This document shows, piece after piece, positions 7,211 to 15,687 of a stretch of 35,390 nt of DNA. The stretch is from Rhodothermales bacterium (GTDB taxonomy: Bacteria > Bacteroidota > Rhodothermia > Rhodothermales > Bin80). The position numbers were made by a program, and so were the translations under genes. The stretch is taken from positions 1 through 35,390 of the forward strand of contig JAJECV010000140.1 of the NCBI GenBank assembly GCA_022821875.1. The letters run 5' to 3'. Under the pieces are notes generated by a model. The model was not told the origin of the DNA. It saw nothing but the letters and a program-made list of their open reading frames with translations, and ran no database searches. The number at the start of each line of letters is the position of its first letter. Positions within the stretch are counted from its first letter, which is position 1.

Positions 7211-8018
7211 CTGGCGGGATGAGCTGCTAAAAACGGGGGTGCGCGGGAAGGCAGGCCAGCGCATCTCCTTTGCAAGGCTCGAACCCTTACCTGCAATGCG
7301 CTTCCTGCATGCCGAGGGCGAAACGCATCTGCAGGCAGAAGGAGATGGAGCGCCTGTGGCATCCCCGGACCGTGTTGTCGTTTCATTCGGGCCGGATCAT
7401 GCGCCACTGGAACAGCGCCAGGTTGCGCTTGCCATTGAGGATGCGCAAAAACTCGTCCCAAAACCCACCCTAATCGTTTTTGCCGCCTTTCAATTCGATC
7501 CCGAAGCGTCCAAAGATATTGATGAACTTAACTGGCCGGGCGTGACCCTGCTCAAGGCGCAGATGAATGTGGATCTGCTGACAGATGATCTCAAAAAGAA
7601 ACGTGCAAGTAACGAGAGCTTCTGGCTGATTGGTCAGCCGGATGTGACCGTAGAAAACTCCAGTGCAAATACAGCAGAAGGAGAATACTGCGTCTCCGTT
7701 CATGGATTTGATTATTTCAATATAGAGACGGGAAATATCGAATCCGGCAATGCGGATAAGATTGCAATGTGGATGCTGGACACCGATTATGATGGCCGCA
7801 GCTTGTTTCCAAGACAGGTGTTTTTTCTTACAGACAGAGGGGCAAAGGATTTAGATCGTCTCAAACGTGATCTAAAGGCAGAGATTGACCCAGATCTGTT
7901 AAAAAGGTATGTCGGCACCCGCTCACTCCCCTTCAAAGCCGGTCAGCACCGTCGGGCAGCGGTCAAAATCATTGATGATCGCGGGATTGAGAGTTTGAAA
8001 ATTTTGGAGTTGGAGTGA
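7137..8018 (+). pseudogene. mod: C-terminal part of Mod, out of frame after C10 tract
   Basis: This frame overlaps the end of the upstream mod frame and carries its natural continuation. From SLARSGETTRQNDWRDELLK onward (about 7173) the sequence is protein-like to the stop at 8018 and has no independent start with a ribosome binding site; the GTG at 7137 is inside the upstream gene. The region is about 280 residues, with segments such as RVVVSFGPDHAPLEQRQVAL and LIVFAAFQFDPEA that are typical of the C-terminal domain of this Mod family, and no catalytic motifs. By analogy with known type III systems it should take part in dimerisation or Res docking. It is expressed as part of Mod only when the C tract is 9 or 12 long (or by ribosomal slippage); this copy is OFF as sequenced. 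Listed as a pseudogene segment because it is currently out of frame, not because it is decayed. Confidence 0.75.
7157..7166 (+). repeat. Homopolymeric C10 tract in mod (candidate phase-variation switch)
   Basis: Ten consecutive C residues lie exactly where the mod reading frame changes. The tract begins on a codon boundary of the upstream frame, and the downstream frame begins with the base after it, so lengths divisible by three (9, 12) join the two frames. Elsewhere in the window the longest C runs I saw are seven (14441-14447 and 26333-26339), both in intact genes. Confidence 0.85.
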
Positions 8019-8106
8019 TGCAGGGGATGCGGGTCTTGATCAATTGTAGAGGGAATATCCAGCATTATGTCCGGTTCCGGGCTGCCGGGGGAATCTGAAC
8101 CAAATC

Positions 8107-10911
8107 ATGTCGAGCGCAGCCATTAATCAGCTTATTATCAACTCGCCTTACCAAGAGCCAGTGAAACACTGGCATTATGACCGGCAGCAGCGCTTATTCA
8201 ATCTGGTGGATGGACGTCGGTCTGCCGGATATGTGGTGGCATCCGGCGATTCAAAGGCGTTTGATGATCCGGGCCTGTTCAAGGAAATTCCGCTGGTTAA
8301 CCAGATCCGGTCCCGCGTCAAAACATGGCGGCATGCGGGATACCCCGGAGTCACAGGAATCACAAAGAGATTGCTGACGTACTGGAATGATCCCGAGGAA
8401 TTTGTGAGGCGGCGGTTTTTCTTTTGCCAGCTGGAAGCCGCCGAAACCCTGATCTGGCTTGTGGAAGCGTCCGAAAACGAAAAGGTTGGGCTGCAGATCC
8501 CCTCTGATGGCGGACGGTTTGATCGGTTGTGTGCGAAAATGGCAACAGGTTCGGGAAAGACCGTCGTGATGGCAATGGTGATCGCATGGCATGTTCTGAA
8601 CAAGATCACGTACAAGCAGGACACGCGGTTCTCCAGGAACATACTGGTGATGGCCCCAGGACTCACCGTTAAGAATCGGTTGGCTGTCCTGAAACCAACC
8701 CACGCGGAAAATTACTATGAGAGTTTTCAGGTGGTGCCTCCCCCCTTGCTCGAAAAACTGCGGCAGGGGCGGATCGAGGTTCGAAACTGGCATGCCCTGA
8801 ATTGGGAAACTGAAGAACAGCTTGCCAAAAAACGTGGAGTGGATAAACGCGGAGCGAAGAGTGACGAAGCCTATGTTCGGGAAGTTCTCGGCCCGATGGC
8901 GACCGCCCGCAACATGCTGGTTATCAATGATGAAGCCCATCATGCATGGCGCATTCCCTCTGGAGCGAACATGAAAGGAATTGACAGGAACACGAAGGAG
9001 GAAGCCACCAAATGGATCGGAGGACTGGACCGAATTCACAGGGTACGTGGCATACTCAACTGCTATGACTTTTCCGCCACACCTTTTGCGCCGTCAGGAA
9101 ACAAAAACCGAGAAGATGCACTTTTCGGCTGGGTCATCAGTGACTTCGGACTTAATGATGCCATTGAGTCGGGGCTTGTGAAGACTCCCCGTGTTGTTAT
9201 TCATGATGATGCTCTACCGGACACTCGAACGTACAAGTCACGTCTGTATCATATTTACAACGATCCAGAGGTGCGAGACGACTTAAACAGGAAACAGGCT
9301 AAACCTGAGGAACCGTTGCCCGACTTGGTCATGAACGGGTATCATCTGCTGGGATACGATTGGCAAAAGACGGTCACTGAATGGAGAAAATCATCTAAGA
9401 ATAGTACTCCGCCAGTGATGATTACGGTCGCGAATCGCACAGAAACCGCCGCACGCATTAAATATGCATTTGACCGCCAAAAGGTGGCCATCGAAAATTT
9501 ATGCGATCCAGAGCGCATTCTTCATATTGACTCAAACGTGCTCAGAAAAGCTGAGAGTTCCGCAGAACCCATCACGGAATTGGATATTCCTCCGGGTCGC
9601 AGCAATCCGAAGAAAGGCCATACCAGTAAGCAAAAGGCAGAATTTCTCCGACAGCAGGTAGACACCATAGGGCAAGTCGGCAAACACGGTGAATGGATCC
9701 AAAACGTGATCTCTGTCGGTATGTTATCCGAGGGATGGGATGCCAAGACCGTAACGCATATTATGGGACTGAGAGCGTTTTCCAGTCAACTTCTGTGTGA
9801 ACAGGTTGTCGGGCGTGGACTACGTCGAACTACGTACGATGTGAATCCAGAAACCGGCCTATTTGAACCGGAATATGTGAATATTTTCGGGATCCCCTTT
9901 ACGTTTCTCCCCCATGAAGGCGGAGAGGATGCCCCACCCCCGCCTCCCAAGCCAAAGACTGCTATAGAACCGGTTGCAGACCGAGATGAATTTGAGATAT
10001 CATGGCCAAATGTGATCCGCATAGAACATACACTTCGCCCAAACCTGTCCGTAGATTGGGAAAAACTGGAGCCGCTCAATTTGGATGCGGCAAAGATCTC
10101 GAAATTAGCCGAACTGGCACCGATAGTAGAAGGCCAGCCTGATGTTACAAAGATCAAATTGATTGAATTAAAGACTCTGGCTCAAAAACGCCGCATGCAG
10201 CGGATCATTTTTGAAACGGCGAGATATGTTTATGATCAGGTGAAACCGAATTGGTCGGGCGGGGACGTTCTTTTGCTGGCACAGCTGGTCGGCCTAATCG
10301 AAGAATTTATTACGCATCCAGATCGGATTCGCATCACGCCGGAGACACTGGGTGCCCCAGGTGATATTTCGCGCAGACTCGTCATCCTGCTTGACATGAC
10401 AAAGGTCGTTCAGCATATTCTGAATGCAGTTCGCTGCGAAAATACCCAAAAACTGGAGATTGTATTTGATCAGGATCAGCCGATCCGCTCCACCGCTGAT
10501 ATGCGCACATGGTATACCTGCAAACCGTGTGAGCCCACAAAACGGAGCCACATAAACTATTGCGTCTTTGACAGTACATGGGAAGCCTCCGATGCCGGTA
10601 TACTGGATGCCAGCCCGGAAGTGGATGCATGGGTCAAAAACGACCATCTTGGCTTTGAAATCTTATACACCTACCGGGGGGTCATTCGAAAATACCGTCC
10701 TGATTTTCTAGTTAGACTCAGGTCTGGCACCATGTTGGTTCTTGAAACAAAAGGAGAAGAAACCCAACAGACACGCACCAAACATAAATTCCTTCAAGAA
10801 TGGGTTAAGGCCGTGAATGTGCACGGTGGCTTTGGGTATTGGGCCTGCGGCATATCTCGGTTCCCAGGTCAACTTCACGAAATTCTGAAGAAACACGTAA
10901 ACGTGGATTGA
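8107..10911 (+). CDS. res: Type III-like restriction subunit: superfamily 2 helicase + PD-(D/E)xK nuclease (Res)
   Basis: This 934-residue cytoplasmic protein has a full set of helicase motifs: Walker A MATGSGKT (145-152), DEAH box NDEAHHAW (Asp275-His278), motif III FSATPF (around 322-327) and motif VI QVVGRGLRR (566-574). Near the C-terminus lies a nuclease core YRPDFLVRL...LVLETKGEE with Asp866, Glu880 and Lys882, the D-x13-ExK spacing of restriction-type nucleases. ATP-driven movement on DNA and cleavage upon collision of complexes is the known mechanism of type III enzymes. The N-terminus (INSPYQEPVKHWHYD) matches, from memory, restriction endonucleases annotated as the BPTD_3080 family, a type III-like group. 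It starts 88 bp after the mod C-terminal frame, so the two form one operon. If Mod is OFF, Res should be unable to recognise DNA, so the cell is protected from self-cleavage. Confidence 0.9.
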   Translation: MSSAAINQLIINSPYQEPVKHWHYDRQQRLFNLVDGRRSAGYVVASGDSKAFDDPGLFKEIPLVNQIRSRVKTWRHAGYPGVTGITKRLLTYWNDPEEFVRRRFFFCQLEAAETLIWLVEASENEKVGLQIPSDGGRFDRLCAKMATGSGKTVVMAMVIAWHVLNKITYKQDTRFSRNILVMAPGLTVKNRLAVLKPTHAENYYESFQVVPPPLLEKLRQGRIEVRNWHALNWETEEQLAKKRGVDKRGAKSDEAYVREVLGPMATARNMLVINDEAHHAWRIPSGANMKGIDRNTKEEATKWIGGLDRIHRVRGILNCYDFSATPFAPSGNKNREDALFGWVISDFGLNDAIESGLVKTPRVVIHDDALPDTRTYKSRLYHIYNDPEVRDDLNRKQAKPEEPLPDLVMNGYHLLGYDWQKTVTEWRKSSKNSTPPVMITVANRTETAARIKYAFDRQKVAIENLCDPERILHIDSNVLRKAESSAEPITELDIPPGRSNPKKGHTSKQKAEFLRQQVDTIGQVGKHGEWIQNVISVGMLSEGWDAKTVTHIMGLRAFSSQLLCEQVVGRGLRRTTYDVNPETGLFEPEYVNIFGIPFTFLPHEGGEDAPPPPPKPKTAIEPVADRDEFEISWPNVIRIEHTLRPNLSVDWEKLEPLNLDAAKISKLAELAPIVEGQPDVTKIKLIELKTLAQKRRMQRIIFETARYVYDQVKPNWSGGDVLLLAQLVGLIEEFITHPDRIRITPETLGAPGDISRRLVILLDMTKVVQHILNAVRCENTQKLEIVFDQDQPIRSTADMRTWYTCKPCEPTKRSHINYCVFDSTWEASDAGILDASPEVDAWVKNDHLGFEILYTYRGVIRKYRPDFLVRLRSGTMLVLETKGEETQQTRTKHKFLQEWVKAVNVHGGFGYWACGISRFPGQLHEILKKHVNVD

Positions 10912-11193
10912 CGAACTCGGTCATTCGTTCGGTCCTATCCAAAAGTATGTAATATCCCAGCCGCCAGTGGATTATGTACCTTTGCCGATATCGTGCAGGA
11001 GACTCTCCATCAAAATGTACTCGGTAAGCGGATGTCGACTGCGTGAAACGGATCCCTCCATGAAAGCCTAGATGGAGAATCTGTATGGTCATGACCCGCC
11101 TCAGTCAGAAAACGCGCCGCCCGGCCGCCCACCCCCGCGTGCCATAAATACATACTCAACCCGCTGTTCGAAGGAACAACCCGCCTGTGAGCT

Positions 11194-12429
11194 ATGTTCA
11201 CATTAAGACCATCTCTGTATGATGTAATCCCCCGCAGCACGATGCGTGACCGCCAACCGTCGCCTGCCCCGCATCCCACTGGATCGTTTGAGCGGGGCAA
11301 AGCCAAATACTTTCACGGGCGGACAGAAATCCTGCGAAGAATCGAAGATTCTATGTCGCTGGCAGCGAAGGCGAAGTCTGGCACCTCGTTCCTGATCCAG
11401 GCCGCACCCGGTGCGGGTAAAACCGCACTGCTAGAGGAGTGCAGGCGACGGGCACAAAAGTTGCAATGGAAGACGACCCGCATTCACCCCGAAGGAATTC
11501 TGGATACAGCGATGTTGCTTCACGCACTAGGACGGGGAGATGAGTCCAGAGTGAAAGAAAAGGAGTGGTCTCTGCAAATACCAAAGGTCTGGAGGCGTAT
11601 ATCCAAAATCAGACTCCCCCCACCTCTGGCGCTGGAGATTCTTGAGGATGAAAAGCGCCCGCTGCTGCTCCTGCTGGATGAGGCGCAGCGGATGGCAGGC
11701 ATTCCGCGTGAGCCGGAGGAACGGTTTCTTGCAGTGCAGAGGTTCCTGAACACAATCCATAACGGCGAACTGGGCCGCCCCGTGATCCTTCTGGCAGGTG
11801 GACTAGGGGGAACGGAAGCAGCCTTCAGACGACTGGCGGTGTCTCGCTTCGACGGGGGACGGCGGATCCATCTGGGACCTCTCAGCGAAGAAGCTACGCG
11901 GGCAATCATTCTGGATTGGCTCATCAACGATGGCAGGGCGAAAGGGGATACATCGAAGTGGGTGGATGCGATTGCATCGGATACGCATAGGTGGCCGCAA
12001 CACATCATGGCATACCTGGAACCCGCGATTGACTATCTGGAAGATCATGACGGGGAGATGACCGCTGCGGGACTGGATATTGTGCTCAGCAAGGGACGGG
12101 AAGGGCGGCGGGAATTTTATGAGGCTCGCACCTTTGGCTTATCCAGGAAGCAGCGACACTGTATCGCAAAGTACGTGAAGTTGTTTGCCCGAGAGTCACG
12201 GATTGATCCAGACCACTTCATGGCATTCCTAACGAACGAACTAGGTGAAGGGACGGGAAAAGAACTGTGCACGAAGGCACTTAATCAAGGCGTGCTGGAC
12301 GAGAGATATGGAGACTACAGGATCCCGATCCCGTCAATGGAGACCTGGATCATTGAGAACTATGAGCACTACCGGCCCCCACCCCCTCTGCCGGGAACAC
12401 AGACCTCCGATCCCGGCAGAGCACACTAA
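11194..12429 (+). CDS. AAA/STAND-like ATPase next to the R-M system
   Basis: The 411-residue protein has an AAA-type P-loop domain. An entry motif YFHGRTEILRRIEDSM (about 38-53) precedes Walker A AAPGAGKTAL (70-79); Walker B is LLLLLDEAQRM (Asp162-Glu163); LLAGGLGG may be sensor 1. The C-terminal 150 residues are helical, with a probable winged-helix part (LSRKQRHCIAKYVKLFARES). This architecture resembles Orc1/Cdc6-like or STAND ATPases (AAA_16-type), which act as switches or DNA-bound ATPases. No effector domain, membrane segment or nuclease motif is seen. It follows res after 282 bp on the same strand. A defence-associated role is inferred from location only. An in-frame ATG at 11242 is an alternative start. 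The tail is Pro-rich (RPPPPLPGT). Confidence 0.7.
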   Translation: MFTLRPSLYDVIPRSTMRDRQPSPAPHPTGSFERGKAKYFHGRTEILRRIEDSMSLAAKAKSGTSFLIQAAPGAGKTALLEECRRRAQKLQWKTTRIHPEGILDTAMLLHALGRGDESRVKEKEWSLQIPKVWRRISKIRLPPPLALEILEDEKRPLLLLLDEAQRMAGIPREPEERFLAVQRFLNTIHNGELGRPVILLAGGLGGTEAAFRRLAVSRFDGGRRIHLGPLSEEATRAIILDWLINDGRAKGDTSKWVDAIASDTHRWPQHIMAYLEPAIDYLEDHDGEMTAAGLDIVLSKGREGRREFYEARTFGLSRKQRHCIAKYVKLFARESRIDPDHFMAFLTNELGEGTGKELCTKALNQGVLDERYGDYRIPIPSMETWIIENYEHYRPPPPLPGTQTSDPGRAH

Positions 12430-12575
12430 GGTGCGGCAATCCAACGAATTTTCCCCTTGCCTCCTCCATCTGGAGTCGGTTCGATCCGACCGACTCTGTA
12501 ACGAACACCTTCTTTTCGCAATTCCTTGTGCTCCTGCCGACGGACCTTGTCCACGGCCCCGGAGATATACTTCAT
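12426..12575 (-). CDS. Small basic ORF, convergent with the ATPase gene (doubtful)
   Basis: A 49-residue minus-strand frame starts with ATG at 12573-12575 and reads MKYISGAVDKVRRQEHKELR, then a glycine-rich basic end (GGGKGKIRW). Its TAG shares bases with the stop of the plus-strand ATPase gene. The composition looks like a real small nucleic-acid-binding or fragment protein, but there is no family match and no visible ribosome binding site. It overlaps the beginning of the plus-strand frame at 12526. Confidence 0.25.
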   Translation of the reverse strand: MKYISGAVDKVRRQEHKELRKEGVRYRVGRIEPTPDGGGKGKIRWIAAP

Positions 12576-12825
12576 AATATGGGGCTTCGATAAGGAACTT
12601 GAACTACTTGAACCCTGCAACGCACATGTCTATCTATCTGGTGCTAAACCAAATCATCCTATCCCCTATGTTATCTACCGTGCATTCGTGGAGGGAACCG
12701 TTGGTGGTTGCTATGGTTTTACCTCGGAAGGAATCCTTACTTGCGTTCAAGTGCAAACGAACAGCGGGTTACACGAAGGAATTAAAGATGAACGAACCTT
12801 TGAAGGCTGGAAAAAATTGGAATGA
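12526..12825 (+). CDS. Unknown small ORF, coupled to the next one
   Basis: The frame gives up to 99 residues. The first 17-20 have poor composition, and from about residue 19 it becomes protein-like (IWGFDKELELLEPCNAHVYL), with a beta-rich central part (YVIYRAFVEGTVGGCYGFTS). No ATG is available; TTG codons at 12526 or 12547 would have to be used, so the true N-terminus is uncertain and the gene could be a 5'-truncated remnant. The stop TGA (12823-12825) overlaps the ATG of the next frame (ATGA), as in coupled gene pairs, which supports coding. No family recognised; it lies downstream of the ATPase on the same strand. Confidence 0.35.
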   Translation: MCSCRRTLSTAPEIYFIIWGFDKELELLEPCNAHVYLSGAKPNHPIPYVIYRAFVEGTVGGCYGFTSEGILTCVQVQTNSGLHEGIKDERTFEGWKKLE

Positions 12826-13082
12826 CTTTCATAAGTAATAATGCTGATGCTAGTTTCTACTATCGTGAAGATTCAGCAGTGGATCTTGCCCGTATGGATT
12901 CATCGGCGGTGTACGGCAACCTTGCCGACGCAATGAAAAATGCTACGGTGTTACTTCCACCTCCCCAGATTATTCGAGTAATTATGGTAAATCCACCTTG
13001 CCCTGAGGATCAAAATTCGGATATTGCTCCTGCAAACGACCACAGTAACGGCAAAGTAAAAACTTCTGGTGATACCAATTGA
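12822..13082 (+). CDS. Unknown 86-residue protein
   Basis: It begins with ATG at 12822, overlapping the preceding stop by ATGA. The product has an N-terminal part rich in Asn, Asp and Ser (MTFISNNADASFYYRE), a short central helix (LARMDSSAVYGNLADAM), a hydrophobic segment (QIIRVIMVNPP) and a disordered tail. There is no signal peptide or recognised domain. Together with the preceding frame it may be a small two-gene unit at the end of the defence block. Beyond it (13083-13306) nothing is recognised. Confidence 0.35.
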   Translation: MTFISNNADASFYYREDSAVDLARMDSSAVYGNLADAMKNATVLLPPPQIIRVIMVNPPCPEDQNSDIAPANDHSNGKVKTSGDTN

Positions 13083-13306
13083 TTCCCGAAGGGCAGAATA
13101 TCCAATGAATGAGCGGGATATGCGGATTCTCCCCGAAGATGACCACTTGCACCACGCCGTAGTTCCTGTGGCAGTGTTGTATGTCATGCGAAAGGATATC
13201 CGTAAATTCTTGCTAATTGCCCTCCTATCCTGACTTTGACGATTACCCCTGTTATGAATATACGCAGAGCGGATTCCCGGAAAAAGTGAACACTACCTGT
13301 CCCCCA

Positions 13307-13702
13307 TCAGGGAATGAATCTTGAATCAGCAAACACGATCCGAAGGTCGTGTTTAGATGTCGTTACTTCCTTGAAGAGTACCGTCTGGCGCTGCAGTGTA
13401 TGGCTGACGGCTCAATAGAGACGAATCCCTTCCTCGGCCGGCTTGGAAGGAAGAAGATATTCGGCATGATTGCCCCGGTCGCAGATCACCGCTGCCTCCA
13501 CATTCCCCAATTCGGCTAAAATCCGGCCTTCACTCAAGCGATACTTCGAACCGTATCTCGTATTATAGCGGTGCCGCAGAATCCGAAGCAGGGCAAAGGC
13601 AGCAAAGCAGATCGCGACATGCGCCTGTACGCACTGTTTTCTCCAATGATAGATAAACGAACGGCCATGGTGTGCTTCATTACCCGAAATGTCCAGAAAC
13701 AG
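13307..13702 (-). pseudogene. IS4/IS1634-like transposase remnant (C-terminal), copy B
   Basis: On the minus strand the frame reads GRSFIYHWRKQCVQAHVAIC, then FAAFALLRILRHRYNTRYG. This matches the familiar end of IS4-superfamily transposases ('RP.YHW...RI.AHI.ICF.AL.L.R'). An in-frame TGA at 13412-13414 interrupts it, after which AVSHTLQRQTVLFKE and DLRIVFADSRF continue until a further TGA (13307-13309). The peptide aligns across this stop with copy A at 3045-3285. The N-terminal transposase domains, including the DDE catalytic residues, are absent, and the upstream end meets the stop of the LVIVD gene. It marks the border between accessory and core regions. Confidence 0.6.
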
Positions 13703-13721
13703 ACACAAAGGTGCCCCCGGC

Positions 13722-15608
13722 CTACGGCCGGATCGTCTCCATCCGGGCAATCCACAACCCGCTGTTCAGGTCAGAGGTGAAGATGTGCCCCTTGAAGATC
13801 TGTGCACCCCAGGTCATGGACCATCCCGGTACCATGGACTGCGCATCTGTAGTCAGGATGTGGGCAATCTCCCGGCCCTGCTCGTAGAGGTTGCCTCTAA
13901 GTTCGCCGCGGATATCCACAACACGCAATCCTCCCTGATAATACCCCACATACAGACGGTCATCCTCCACCCATACATTATGCGCCCCGGCATCCGGCAC
14001 CTCATACCGGGCAACCTCCACAGGCGCCCCCATGTCGGACATGTCCAGAATATGAATGTAGCCTCTGGCATCTATCGGCCGGCCCGCATCCCAGTCATCC
14101 GGAAAAATCTCATCCCCGACAAACAGATATTTTCCATGCCTCCAGGCGACATGGGTATTGCCCGCCGGATAGGAAAGCCGGCTGACCATCACCGGAGCCG
14201 TCTCCGTGCCGCCGTGCGACCCCGCGCCGACATCCAGCGTCACCACGCCGTCATCCCAGTACGATAAGTAGGCATACCCATCCTGAATAATCACGTCATG
14301 CAGCGTCTTCTCCGCCCGATCCAGTTCCCAGCGGCCGACCTCCTCCGGATTTACCGGATCAGAAATGTCAATGATATGGAGCGCACTCGTGCCGTTGTGA
14401 CACGCATAGACAAGATCCCCCTCAATCCATACATTATGAACCCCCCCGGTCACCGTCGCCGTGTATTCTGACAGAATGGTCGGATGTGCAGGGGTGGAAA
14501 GGTCCAGAATCACAATCCCGTTCCTCCGGCTGGAAGCCCCCTCACGCGTAATCACCGCCAACTGATTACTCTCGTGAATCTTTACATCATTAATGCGGCG
14601 GGCATCCACCTGAATGGAATCGGTCCTGACCGGACTCTCCGGATTGGTGACATCAAACACCTTCATCCAGTCATGCATAAAAGTGCCCACATACGCATAA
14701 TCACGGCCGTCCACCCCTTCAAATACCCAGGTGTCCCCCGAATGATGGTGGGCAATCGGACCGCGGCCGACTGGAACCAGGGTCTCTTTGTGTATGCGGG
14801 ATTCCGCCGCAATGATGATGGACCGCTCAATCTCTTCACCAATACGCGCGGTAATGGTGTAGTCCTTTGCCTCCTCCGCAACAAATACCCCCTCAACCCC
14901 TTCATTTTCCATGAATGCACCTCCTCCAGATGCCTCCCATAATGGATAGATCCCGTCCACCGCCTGTCCCTCCGCATCCGTCGCCTGGATACGAAAACGT
15001 ACCACATCCCCCTGTCTCACGATATACCGGTTCTGTGCAATCTGATAAGAGACAGCCGGGTTGGGAGCCACATGGACCTCCATGAGCGCCGTGGCAGCGG
15101 CCGCCCGAACCGTGATTGTCGTTGAACCCGGACGCTTTGCATGAATATGACCGGATCGGTCCACCGTTGCAACTGCAACATTACTGCTTCGAAAACGAAT
15201 ACGGCCTTCTGGAATTGAACCGTTAACCCTGACTTCCACCGGCACACTCGTCCCTGATCGTATCGGCGATACCGGCACGCTGGCAACCAGTTGAGTACCG
15301 CCCCCCTTTTCTATGGTAATCGCTGCATATCCCGGCTTTCCTCCCATGACCGCCACAACCACCGCACTGCCCGAGGCCAGGCCCTGGACAACTCCATTCT
15401 CATCAATCTTCGCAATTGATGACTCGGCAATATGCCAACGGGGCACGAATCCGGTGAGCACCGCATTCCCGGCATCATATGCCTCGGCAGAAAATTTCAC
15501 GGTCTCACCGACCTCGAAGGAGGCCGATCCCGGTAAAATCTCAACACGCTCCGGCACAGATGCCTGCGTGCTTACTTGCAGGAGTATTCCAATGAGTAGT
15601 AGTTTCAT
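13722..15608 (-). CDS. Secreted Ig-like and LVIVD-repeat beta-propeller protein
   Basis: This 628-residue exported protein has a short signal peptide (MKLLLIGILLQVSTQA). Residues about 20-270 form bacterial Ig-like (Big_2) domains, seen in the patterns VGETVKFSAEAYD, KIDENGVVQGLASGSAVVVA and VDRSGHIHAKRPGSTTITVR. Residues about 290-620 hold LVIVD-type repeats, each with a 'LYI.DVSDP..P..VG' theme: MKVFDVTNPESPVRT, IVILDLSTPAHPTIL, LHIIDISDPVNPEEVG, IHILDMSDMGAPVEVA and LRVVDIRGEL. Such repeats build a beta-propeller, common in Bacteroidota surface proteins. The substrate is unknown; adhesion or cell-surface binding is the usual guess. It is divergent from the MATE gene with 79 bp between starts. 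ATG start and signal peptide agree. Confidence 0.8.
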   Translation of the reverse strand: MKLLLIGILLQVSTQASVPERVEILPGSASFEVGETVKFSAEAYDAGNAVLTGFVPRWHIAESSIAKIDENGVVQGLASGSAVVVAVMGGKPGYAAITIEKGGGTQLVASVPVSPIRSGTSVPVEVRVNGSIPEGRIRFRSSNVAVATVDRSGHIHAKRPGSTTITVRAAAATALMEVHVAPNPAVSYQIAQNRYIVRQGDVVRFRIQATDAEGQAVDGIYPLWEASGGGAFMENEGVEGVFVAEEAKDYTITARIGEEIERSIIIAAESRIHKETLVPVGRGPIAHHHSGDTWVFEGVDGRDYAYVGTFMHDWMKVFDVTNPESPVRTDSIQVDARRINDVKIHESNQLAVITREGASSRRNGIVILDLSTPAHPTILSEYTATVTGGVHNVWIEGDLVYACHNGTSALHIIDISDPVNPEEVGRWELDRAEKTLHDVIIQDGYAYLSYWDDGVVTLDVGAGSHGGTETAPVMVSRLSYPAGNTHVAWRHGKYLFVGDEIFPDDWDAGRPIDARGYIHILDMSDMGAPVEVARYEVPDAGAHNVWVEDDRLYVGYYQGGLRVVDIRGELRGNLYEQGREIAHILTTDAQSMVPGWSMTWGAQIFKGHIFTSDLNSGLWIARMETIRP

Positions 15609-15687
15609 GGATTCGCGGACAGTTTTATTGCCCCGTCAAACCCGTATTGCCGCGCACATGATCCGAAAACCATAAAATTTAAATCCC
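15609..15687. promoter_or_regulatory. Divergent intergenic region between LVIVD and MATE genes
   Basis: These 79 bases must hold promoters for both genes if they are transcribed separately. On the plus strand TTG (in TATTGCCG) is followed after about 23 bases by TAAAATTT, and on the minus strand TATGGTTTTC lies upstream of the LVIVD gene; both are loose matches to the Bacteroidetes -7 box. No operator palindrome is apparent. Confidence 0.3.

Noticed and set aside
8251..9039. Minus-strand frames of 262 and 163 codons within res
   Set aside because: They are opposite a helicase gene with all motifs intact and show no recognisable domain.
13717..13731. CCGGCC-TAC-GGCCGG palindrome at the end of the LVIVD gene as a terminator
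   Set aside because: It has only 6 bp with a 3-base loop, overlaps the stop codon and is not followed by T residues; more likely coincidence in GC-rich codons.
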